From: Candidatus Altarchaeota archaeon
GTDB lineage: Archaea; Altiarchaeota; Altiarchaeia; IMC4; QMZM01
Length of the DNA: 18,855 nucleotides
Direction: 5' to 3'
Assembly: GCA_016931955.1 (NCBI GenBank)
Contig: JAFGDV010000003.1
Coordinates: 1-18,855, forward strand
Shown: piece by piece, positions 13,760 to 18,855 of the stretch
Position numbering within the stretch: the stretch's first letter is position 1
Layout: the number at the start of each line of letters is the position of its first letter
Made by a program: the position numbers and the translations under genes
The notes under the pieces: generated by a model
Databases searched by the model: none
Seen by the model: the letters and a program-made list of their open reading frames with translations, nothing else
What the model was told of the DNA's origin: nothing

Positions 13760-14914
13760 CTAAATCTCCCTTAAGCCGATATCCATCCGCTCCTCTCTTC
13801 TGCCTGCTTCAACCCTCTCCTCTAGCTCCTCCTCAAAGGCGGGTGTCTTCACCCCGGAGAGGATGAGTAATGTCTTAATAACATTCCTGTCGAGGGTTTC
13901 ATCTATCTGCGCACCCCAGATAATCTGTGCCTCTGGGTCTATGCTCTCTGAGACAATCCTTACAATCTCTTCCGCCTCTTTTAGTGTCATGTCCCTGCTT
14001 CCTATGATGTTTATAAGTGCCCCAGTAGCACTGCTCACATCGGTGTCTAGTAGAGGTGAACTTAGGGCTTTTTCGACGGATTCCTGGGCTCGTTCGTCCA
14101 TGCTAGTATCCCTCGTAGATGATCCGAGGCCTATCATGGCAGTGCCGCCTTCCTTCATTATGGCTCTTACGTCAGCAAAGTCTAGGTTGACAAGACCAGG
14201 CTTCGTGACCAGCTCCGTTATACCCTTCACTGCGTTCGACAATAGCTCATCAGCCACCTTAAACGCATCATTTAATGGCAGATTCGGCGCAACGTCCAGT
14301 AACCTGTCGTTTGGTATCACTATGACGGTGTCGGCGAACTTCCTGAGCTTCTTTAGACCGGTGAGGGCATTTTTTGCCCTCAACCTACCCTCCATCTTAA
14401 AGGGGAGTGTTACTATGCCCAGTGTTAAAGCATTTATGTCTTTCGCAACTTCTGCTATAACTGGAGCTGAACCAGTCCCGGTTCCTCCACCCAGACCGCA
14501 TGTTATGAAGACCATGTCTGCGTCAGTCAAGACTTCCGCGAGCTTTTTTATGTCGGCGTCTGCACACTGTTCCCCTATTTCGGGATCGTTCCCTGCGCCG
14601 ATTCCCCCCGTTATAGCAGCTCCTATCAGCACCTTCGTCATGGCTTTCGTGTATAACAGGTCGAGGGCGTCAGTATTTACTGCTATGACGTCGCCGCCTT
14701 CGATGCCCATATCTACCAGCCTGTTGATCGTGTTCCCACCTGCGCCGCCTGCTCCAACAATCTTTATCGAGGTCTTTATCTCATCTACAATACGCCTTAA
14801 TTCTTCGTCAGTGTCGGTACCTAAAGAGACTTTTATCTCAGTTGGCCTCTTTTCTATTTTAATCTTCTCCCTTATTTTTGCTTGTGTGATTGCGTCTTGA
14901 ACAATAGCCTCCAT
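13760..14914 (-). CDS. ftsZ: Cell division GTPase FtsZ
   Basis: A tubulin-like GTPase that forms the division ring. With the chosen start it has 384 residues: an N-terminal extension (1-48) typical of archaeal FtsZ1, the loop VGAGGAGGNTINRL (53-66), the tubulin signature GGGTGTGSAP (142-151), IPNDRLL (200-206), and the T7 catalytic loop NLDFADVRAIM (243-253) with both aspartates. I prefer the ATG at 14914 over the in-frame GTG at 14923, because AGGTGG (14925-14920) is a good Shine-Dalgarno for the ATG and overlaps the GTG. The C-terminal tail is short and charged. It heads the secE-spt5-ribosomal-protein operon. Confidence 0.95.
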   Translation of the reverse strand: MEAIVQDAITQAKIREKIKIEKRPTEIKVSLGTDTDEELRRIVDEIKTSIKIVGAGGAGGNTINRLVDMGIEGGDVIAVNTDALDLLYTKAMTKVLIGAAITGGIGAGNDPEIGEQCADADIKKLAEVLTDADMVFITCGLGGGTGTGSAPVIAEVAKDINALTLGIVTLPFKMEGRLRAKNALTGLKKLRKFADTVIVIPNDRLLDVAPNLPLNDAFKVADELLSNAVKGITELVTKPGLVNLDFADVRAIMKEGGTAMIGLGSSTRDTSMDERAQESVEKALSSPLLDTDVSSATGALINIIGSRDMTLKEAEEIVRIVSESIDPEAQIIWGAQIDETLDRNVIKTLLILSGVKTPAFEEELEERVEAGRREERMDIGLREI

Positions 14915-14944
14915 CCAAACCACCTTTTATGCGATGCTACTCCA

Positions 14945-14965
14945 TCAGATATAAATAAATAATAA
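14945..14965 (-). promoter_or_regulatory. TATA box region of the ftsZ operon
   Basis: On the minus strand, ATTTATTATTTATTTATATC (about 14969-14950) is followed about 25 nt later by the expected start near 14927, giving a short leader that still includes the AGGTGG ribosome-binding site. The rest of the 115-bp gap to porB has a second AT-rich patch (TTTTTATAGTATG near 14988-15000), which could be an alternative upstream promoter, and T-rich sequence just after the porB stop that may end por transcription. Confidence 0.5.
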
Positions 14966-15029
14966 ATTATATTGGAAGTCATACTATAAAAAGACAGTAA
15001 GGTAAATGAAATCTATAATAAAACCCGAC

Positions 15030-15944
15030 TCAAAAGCACTTCTCAGCACACTGAGTCAATCTATGAAGGTTCTCCTTAACCCTCTCCTCGATATACTTTA
15101 TTGCTTTATCGTTTCTCTCAGGCTTGAACAGGTGCCTGAATCTTCCTTGGGCCTTCAAGTAGTCTTCAACGGGTTTCAGCCTTGAAGCATCCTTCGGCAT
15201 GTTGATGCTATGCCTGCCGTCTACTATCTCATATAATGGAAAAACCCCGGTTTCCACTGCAAGCTTCGCTATCTCTACGCTCTTCTCAGTAGGCGTCCTC
15301 CATCCTGTAGGGCATGTGGCTAGTATGTTGACGAATGTCGGTCCTTTTGTTTCGATGGCCTTCTTTATCTTCTTATAGGCATCGGTCGGGTAGCCTATGG
15401 AGGCGGTCGCAACATAGGGTGATCCATGGTACGCCAGAACGTGCACCAAGTCTTTCTTCCAAACCTCCTTCCCAATGCTCTTCTTGCCTGCAGGTGATGT
15501 GGTGGTTGCTGCACCATAGGGCGTGGAACCGCTCCGTTGTATTCCAGTATTCATGTAAGCCTCGTTGTCGTAGCATATGTAAGCGAAATTATGGCCGCGT
15601 TCGAAGGCCCCGGAGAGGTGCCCGAAACCTATGTCATAGGTTGAGCCATCCCCCCCGAACGCGACAACGTTTACGTCCTCCCTGCCTTTAACCTTCAGTG
15701 CAGCGCATATACCTGATGCAATCGATGCAGGATTCTCGAAGGCTCCATGGACCCATGGAAGCTTCCATGCGGTCTCAGGGTAGGGTGTGGATATGACCTC
15801 CATGCAACCGGTCGGCTCCACTAGGATGCTGTTTCTCCCGGCAGCCTTCGTAATCAATCTTAAGGCTATGGCTGCCCCGCATCCCGCGCATGCCCGATGC
15901 CCGTATGAGAAGTATTCCTCCTCAGGTAAGCCCAATATAGCCAT
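15030..15944 (-). CDS. porB: Pyruvate:ferredoxin oxidoreductase, beta subunit
   Basis: A 304-residue thiamine-diphosphate-binding subunit. The TPP/Mg motif is [10 protein letters not shown] (98-107) with the downstream [10 protein letters not shown] (125-134). Iron-sulfur cysteines are Cys19 and Cys22 (CAGC), Cys47 and Cys211 (ATCPTGW), the set that holds the proximal [4Fe-4S] cluster. The segment [15 protein letters not shown] is typical of PorB. It acts with PorA, PorD and PorG to interconvert pyruvate and acetyl-CoA plus CO2 using ferredoxin. A related 2-ketoisovalerate oxidoreductase is the main alternative. It starts 6 bp after porA. Confidence 0.93.
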   Translation of the reverse strand: MAILGLPEEEYFSYGHRACAGCGAAIALRLITKAAGRNSILVEPTGCMEVISTPYPETAWKLPWVHGAFENPASIASGICAALKVKGREDVNVVAFGGDGSTYDIGFGHLSGAFERGHNFAYICYDNEAYMNTGIQRSGSTPYGAATTTSPAGKKSIGKEVWKKDLVHVLAYHGSPYVATASIGYPTDAYKKIKKAIETKGPTFVNILATCPTGWRTPTEKSVEIAKLAVETGVFPLYEIVDGRHSINMPKDASRLKPVEDYLKAQGRFRHLFKPERNDKAIKYIEERVKENLHRLTQCAEKCF

Positions 15945-15950
15945 TCTAAA

Positions 15951-17126
15951 CTAAAACACCCACTCCTGTTTCTCTCCCTTATCCCCCTTGGTCATGCTAT
16001 AGATCTTCCTTATTCGATCGAATGTGACATCCCGACCCCCCAATCCTATGATGAAGTTCCTAAGTCCGGGTTTTTCTTTTTCGTCATAAAATATCGAAGA
16101 GATTTCGCAGTACATTGGTCCGTCCCCTCCCGGGGACACGGCCTTCTCCAAGACAGCGACCTTCTTTATTCCTTTTAAGGCCTTCTTTATCGTCTCCCTT
16201 GGGAATGGCCTGTATGTTATCAGCTTTAACAGCCCCACCTTCTCACCTTTCTCCCTTAGTTTATCTACTACGACCTTTATCGTCCCGCAGACGGAGCCCA
16301 TCGCAATTAACACAATGTCAGCACCCTCCATCCTGTATTCTTCCACGTGAAGGTATTCCTCAGGCCTCGAATCCTTGATCTGCACAGGGAAGGATTCATT
16401 GAATTCCTTGTAGACCTGCTCTATCACCTTAATGGAGTTCTCTATCGCGTCGACCTGCGATTTCCGGAGCTCCATGTACTCTGATGGGAAGCCTATAGGC
16501 CCAAGAGTGAGGGGCTGCTCTGGGTCCAGGATCGCATGATATGGAACATAGTCTGGGAGAAACTCATCCACCTTCTTCTGTGATGGTATGTCGACCGGCT
16601 CATAGACATGCGACAACGTGAACCCATCCAAGCACACCATCGAGGGCGTCAACACCCTATGGTCTTCGGAGATCTTGAACTGCATCAGAGTTAGGTCGTA
16701 ACATTCCTGTGATGTCTCAGCGTACATCTGAATCCATCCAACATCTCTTGCGGATATGCTATCCTGTTGGTCGTTCCAGATGTTTATCGGAGCCGACAAC
16801 GCCCTGTTAACTACCGTCATACACACTGGAAGCCTCATCCCAGAGACTATGAAGAGGACCTCGTTCATTAACGCCAATCCCTGAGAGCATGTTGCAGTAT
16901 AGGATCTCACACCAGTAGCCGAGGCTCCGAGGCAGGCCGATATGGCGCCGAACTCCGACTCCACGCGAATGTATTCTGCCTCAGTCTCGCCGTCTGCCAC
17001 GAATTCAGATAGTTTCTCTACTATGTGAGTCTGAGGCGTTATCGGGTAGGCCGCGATCACTGCTGGCTTCGCCATCTTAACGGCTTCTGCAATGGCGTGA
17101 GACGCCTCCATAATCTTTTTCGTCAT
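15951..17126 (-). CDS. porA: Pyruvate:ferredoxin oxidoreductase, alpha subunit
   Basis: A 391-residue subunit carrying the pyrimidine-binding half of the TPP site. The hallmark N-terminal AAYPITPQTHIVE (about 25-37) is followed by EAEYIRVESEFGAISACLGA, which supplies the TPP-activating glutamate region, and GVRSYTATCSQGLALMNE. The C-terminal half has a transketolase-C-like domain (IVLIAMGSVCGTIK, LLKLITYRPFP). Length matches archaeal PorA (about 385-395). It is third in porG-porD-porA-porB, 7 bp after porD. Confidence 0.93.
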   Translation of the reverse strand: MTKKIMEASHAIAEAVKMAKPAVIAAYPITPQTHIVEKLSEFVADGETEAEYIRVESEFGAISACLGASATGVRSYTATCSQGLALMNEVLFIVSGMRLPVCMTVVNRALSAPINIWNDQQDSISARDVGWIQMYAETSQECYDLTLMQFKISEDHRVLTPSMVCLDGFTLSHVYEPVDIPSQKKVDEFLPDYVPYHAILDPEQPLTLGPIGFPSEYMELRKSQVDAIENSIKVIEQVYKEFNESFPVQIKDSRPEEYLHVEEYRMEGADIVLIAMGSVCGTIKVVVDKLREKGEKVGLLKLITYRPFPRETIKKALKGIKKVAVLEKAVSPGGDGPMYCEISSIFYDEKEKPGLRNFIIGLGGRDVTFDRIRKIYSMTKGDKGEKQEWVF

Positions 17127-17133
17127 CTTGTAT

Positions 17134-17436
17134 CTACTTTTCCTCTATGATCATGGTTATAGACTTCTTGGGGCATTCGTTGGCGCAGATCCCGCACCCC
17201 TTACAGTAGTCTAGGTTTATCTCGAATTTCCCGTCCGGTCTCTTCTTTATCGCCCCCTCAGGGCAGAGGCTCCAGCATATCCCGCAGCCTACACATTTCT
17301 CATAGTCTATGACGGGCCTCTTTGATCTCCAAGCGCCTGTCTTGGTTTTTTCCGTGGAGCCCTTGCTTTCAAGGACTGCGCCGATGGTTACCTCCTTGTC
17401 ATTGACCTTCAGCTTTATTTTTTCGAAGTCTATCAT
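17134..17436 (-). CDS. porD: Pyruvate:ferredoxin oxidoreductase, delta subunit (2x[4Fe-4S] ferredoxin)
   Basis: A 100-residue ferredoxin-like subunit with two complete CxxCxxCxxxCP motifs: Cys48/51/54/58 and Cys78/81/84/88. Both are intact, so it should carry two [4Fe-4S] clusters that pass electrons from the TPP centre to free ferredoxin. The N-terminal 40 residues include the TGAWRSKRPVID segment seen in PorD proteins. Its ATG overlaps the TGA of porG by 4 nt (17436-17433). Confidence 0.94.
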   Translation of the reverse strand: MIDFEKIKLKVNDKEVTIGAVLESKGSTEKTKTGAWRSKRPVIDYEKCVGCGICWSLCPEGAIKKRPDGKFEINLDYCKGCGICANECPKKSITMIIEEK

Positions 17437-17978
17437 CTTTCCCCTTCAATGAGCTTATCGTATGTTCTCTCCACTAGCTCCACGTTTTTTTCAGCAAGGT
17501 TTTGGGGGAAGTTCTCCCGGACGGCCTCACACAGTGATTCCTTTCGAACCTCCCCGGTGAAGGCAGCGAACGCCCCAAGTATGGAAGTATTAACTATGTC
17601 CAAACCCAGGATCTCAAACGCGAGAGAGGTCGCGTCAACCGTTGAAACCTCAGCACCCCCTATGTTGAATTCTTCCGGCTTTTTTTCGGTGTTGATGATA
17701 ACCTGTCCACCCTTAGCAAGCCCGTCCGTCACGTTGACTAAGTCAAAGAGCGTGGAATCTAATACGACTAATATGTCCGGCTCATAGACGGCGTTCTTTC
17801 TCCTGATGAATCTGTCGGAAATCCTGGTGAAGGCCTCAACGGGCGCACCCCTCCTCTCTACGCCGAATTTCGGGAACGCCTGCGAGAACCGGCCGTCCTT
17901 GAATGCGGCTATTGCAAGTAGTGTGGCGGCGGTTACCGCACCCTGCCCCCCTCGTCCATGAAACCTTATCTCCTTCAT
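17433..17978 (-). CDS. porG: Pyruvate:ferredoxin oxidoreductase, gamma subunit
   Basis: A 181-residue subunit beginning KEIRFHGRGGQGAVTAATLL, the hallmark N-terminus of the gamma domain. FPKFGVERRGAPVEAFTRI and the C-terminal NTSILGAFAAFTG are also conserved. It contributes to CoA binding and complex assembly. First gene of the operon. No Shine-Dalgarno is visible before the ATG, and a TATA-like CAATATTTTT (18015-18006) about 30 nt upstream suggests a very short leader. Confidence 0.94.
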   Translation of the reverse strand: MKEIRFHGRGGQGAVTAATLLAIAAFKDGRFSQAFPKFGVERRGAPVEAFTRISDRFIRRKNAVYEPDILVVLDSTLFDLVNVTDGLAKGGQVIINTEKKPEEFNIGGAEVSTVDATSLAFEILGLDIVNTSILGAFAAFTGEVRKESLCEAVRENFPQNLAEKNVELVERTYDKLIEGER

Positions 17979-18081
17979 CGTGTGTTATTGTTTTGGATTG
18001 AGTGCAAAAATATTGTCATTATTTTTCATTATAAATGATATATTATTAATTAAAACTCATTATATAAACCACGCGATAAAA
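17979..18081. promoter_or_regulatory. Divergent promoter region between porG and rpl35ae
   Basis: This 103-bp AT-rich gap holds a strong TATA box for the plus strand, TTATATAAA at about 18059-18067, with the rpl35ae ATG at 18082. The spacing predicts transcription starting at the start codon (leaderless). For porG on the minus strand, the nearest TATA-like sequence is CAATATTTTT at 18015-18006; a second AT-rich tract lies at 18029-18057. Confidence 0.55.
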
Positions 18082-18342
18082 ATGAAGGGAAAGGTTGTGA
18101 ACTATAGAGGCGGTCAGAGGACGCAGAAAGCGAACCAGATGATTATAGCGCCAGAGAAATCCTCAAACAAGGAAGACGCTGGGAAACTCTTAGGCAAAAA
18201 GATTGAGTGGACGACACCCAGCGGGAAAAAGATCACCGGAGAGGTGACGAGGGTCCACGGCAGAAAAGGCTACGTTGTCGCAAGATTCGAGAAAGGCCTA
18301 CCCGGGCAGGCAATCAGCACCGAAGTCGACATAGAAACCTGA
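18082..18342 (+). CDS. rpl35ae: Large ribosomal subunit protein L35Ae
   Basis: An 86-residue archaeal/eukaryotic-specific ribosomal protein. The start MKGKVVNYRGG, NQMIIAP, KLLGKKIEWTTPSGK, and above all VTRVHGRKGYVVARFEKGLPGQAI are diagnostic. The frame stays open upstream to 17980, but that extension is non-conserved and lies over the TATA box; the ATG at 18082 fits both family length (about 85-90) and leaderless transcription. It is a single gene between the divergent por operon and the tRNA gene. A T-run (TTTTTAA near 18350-18356) after the stop may end its transcript. Confidence 0.96.
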   Translation: MKGKVVNYRGGQRTQKANQMIIAPEKSSNKEDAGKLLGKKIEWTTPSGKKITGEVTRVHGRKGYVVARFEKGLPGQAISTEVDIET

Positions 18343-18360
18343 TCCGGTCATTTTTAACCC

Positions 18361-18374
18361 ATGCCGCCGTAGCT
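18361..18374 (+). repeat. Copy of the 5' end of tRNA-Phe
   Basis: ATGCCGCCGTAGCT at 18361-18374 is identical to 18449-18462, which covers the first 12 nt of the tRNA-Phe gene plus two bases before it (offset 88). After this point the sequence diverges and cannot form a tRNA cloverleaf, so it is a fragment, not a second gene. Confidence 0.75.
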
Positions 18375-18430
18375 AAACTGCCGCCGGCAGTTTACACCAG
18401 CGTGTGGCATGTGCTGTCGCTTAGCCACAC
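18375..18430 (+). repeat. Two hairpins between the tRNA fragment and tRNA-Phe
   Basis: A perfect 8-bp stem AAACTGCC (18375-18382) / GGCAGTTT (18386-18393) with loop GCC is followed by GTGTGGC (18402-18408) / GCCACAC (18424-18430) enclosing 15 nt. There is no coding potential. The role is unknown; processing or termination structures in the tRNA leader are possible. Confidence 0.55.
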
Positions 18431-18450
18431 TTAAATCACAATCAACATAT

Positions 18451-18524
18451 GCCGCCGTAGCTCAGCTTGGGAGAGCACTCGGCTGAAGACCGAGGTGTCG
18501 AGGGTTCAAATCCCTCTGGCGGCA
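18451..18524 (+). tRNA. tRNA-Phe (anticodon GAA)
   Basis: A complete 74-nt cloverleaf without introns. The acceptor stem is GCCGCCG (18451-18457) with TGGCGGC (18517-18523), closing with one G-T pair, then discriminator A. The D-arm is GCTC/GAGC, the anticodon stem CTCGG/CCGAG, the loop CTGAAGA with GAA at 18485-18487, and the T-arm GAGGG-TTCAAAT-CCCTC. CCA is not encoded. I see no well-placed TATA box immediately upstream, so it may be read from a promoter before 18361. Confidence 0.96.
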
Positions 18525-18640
18525 TAGCCCTTTTCTTTAGCCAAAGAAAAGTGCTATCATCCCAAAAGAAACTTCTTTTCCGTGCACGCTTTTCTTTAGA
18601 AAAGGGTGCTTGCATAATCCCTCTGGCGGCATAGCCCTTT
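18509..18640 (+). repeat. Direct repeat of the tRNA-Phe 3' end plus flank (25 nt, offset 107)
   Basis: The 25 bases at 18509-18533 (T-arm 3' strand, acceptor 3' strand, discriminator and the following TAGCCCTTT) recur exactly at 18616-18640. Both copies run directly into similar CTTT/AAAG hairpins. A repeated tRNA 3' end is the classic mark of integration by tRNA-targeting recombinases, but only 107 bp lie between the copies and no integrase is present, so this may equally be a local tandem duplication. Confidence 0.75.
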
Positions 18641-18753
18641 CTTTTTAGAAAAAAGAAAGTTCTATCAGCAAGATCTATGGGTCTTGTCTGAGTCGAGACC
18701 GGAGGTCTCGCTCATCATCCCAAAGAAAAAAGGAATTCGTTTCGCGAATTCTT
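18525..18753 (+). repeat. Array of hairpins downstream of tRNA-Phe
   Basis: There are no genes here. I see successive stems: 18525-18556 (14 positions, one mismatch, loop AGCC); 18564-18579 (AAAAGA/TCTTTT); 18584-18609 (GCAC-G-CTTTTC/GAAAAG-G-GTGC); 18632-18664 (15 positions, two mismatches); 18689-18714 (TGAG-T-CGAGACC/GGTCTCG-CTCA, loop GGA); and 18731-18753 (GAATTCG/CGAATTC plus two outer pairs). ATCATCCCAAA occurs near both ends (18556 and 18714), so the block looks repeated and diverged. The first stem may end or trim the tRNA transcript. Confidence 0.65.
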
Positions 18754-18765
18754 ATGGATTGATGT

Positions 18766-18849
18766 GCAGAATATAAGATTCTAACATGTGTTGGATGATA
18801 TTCTGCCGCATAGGTTCTATGGGTGGGTTATTACAAAGTCGGCAGAATA
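18766..18849 (+). repeat. Three-part inverted repeat with two alternative hairpins
   Basis: GCAGAATAT (18766-18774) is complementary to ATATTCTGC (18798-18806). The overlapping TATTCTGCCG (18799-18808) is complementary to CGGCAGAATA (18840-18849). The middle element can pair with either flank but not both. No open frame is supported; the structure may continue past the window end. Confidence 0.6.
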
Positions 18850-18855
18850 CAGCAA

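Noticed and set aside
13863-14900. Long plus-strand open frame of 345 codons
   Set aside because: It lies wholly antisense to ftsZ, and its composition (runs of Ser, Ala, Pro) is what the reverse complement of a well-conserved gene gives. FtsZ is certain on the other strand.
15335-15691. Plus-strand frame antisense to porB
   Set aside because: It is a shadow of the highly conserved porB coding strand with an arginine/serine-rich composition and no start signals.
17980-18081. 34-residue N-terminal extension of L35Ae in the same frame
   Set aside because: It covers the TATA box and is not part of the family; the ATG at 18082 fits the known length.
18509-18640. Active integrated element at tRNA-Phe
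   Set aside because: Only 107 bp separate the repeated tRNA ends and there is no integrase or cargo; at most it is a relic.
18525-18855. CRISPR array or retron RNA
   Set aside because: Repeats are irregular in length and spacing with no unique spacers, and no cas or reverse-transcriptase gene is present in the window.

Overview
This window is archaeal. It carries archaeal-type ribosomal proteins (L10/P0, L1, L11, L35Ae), an Spt5/NusG of NGN plus KOW form, a 62-residue SecE, FtsZ, a four-subunit pyruvate:ferredoxin oxidoreductase, and AT-rich TATA boxes placed about 25-30 nt before several start codons (leaderless or nearly leaderless genes). The por operon implies anaerobic acetyl-CoA/pyruvate metabolism. 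The surface proteins that end in an 'ITGF' motif, a membrane helix and a basic tail remind me of DPANN or little-studied euryarchaeal lineages. I cannot fix the lineage from sequence alone.

Layout. (1) Positions 1-1533, minus strand: two related secreted proteins, one cut by the window edge, separated by a small winged-helix regulator whose stop overlaps the start of the cut gene. (2) 1686-5077, plus strand: three small signal-peptide/membrane proteins followed by an overlapping KaiC/RAD55-family ATPase. (3) 5150-10878, plus strand: a MinD-family ATPase with its own strong TATA box, followed 5 bp later by two tandem paralogous surface proteins of about 825 residues with many Ig-like domains and a shared cytoplasmic tail motif. 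(4) 10875-14914, minus strand: ftsZ-secE-spt5-rpl11-rpl1-rpl10, with rpl12 missing from its usual place and the last stop codon overlapping the stop of the convergent surface-protein gene. (5) 15030-17978, minus strand: porG-porD-porA-porB. (6) 18082-18855: leaderless rpl35ae, tRNA-Phe(GAA) flanked by copies of its own 5' and 3' ends, then about 330 bp of non-coding DNA dense in hairpins.

The best candidate for an undescribed system is the block 1686-10878. It combines a KaiC-like ATPase with an altered P-loop, a MinD-like ATPase with a MinD-like C-terminal amphipathic end, three small membrane/exported proteins with Ig-like domains, and two giant tail-anchored surface proteins. It resembles in outline a cell-surface structure with cytoplasmic ATPases for assembly or positioning, but it lacks the secretion ATPase and polytopic platform protein of archaella and type IV pili. 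The second area of interest is the tRNA-Phe neighbourhood, with split tRNA duplications and a hairpin array.
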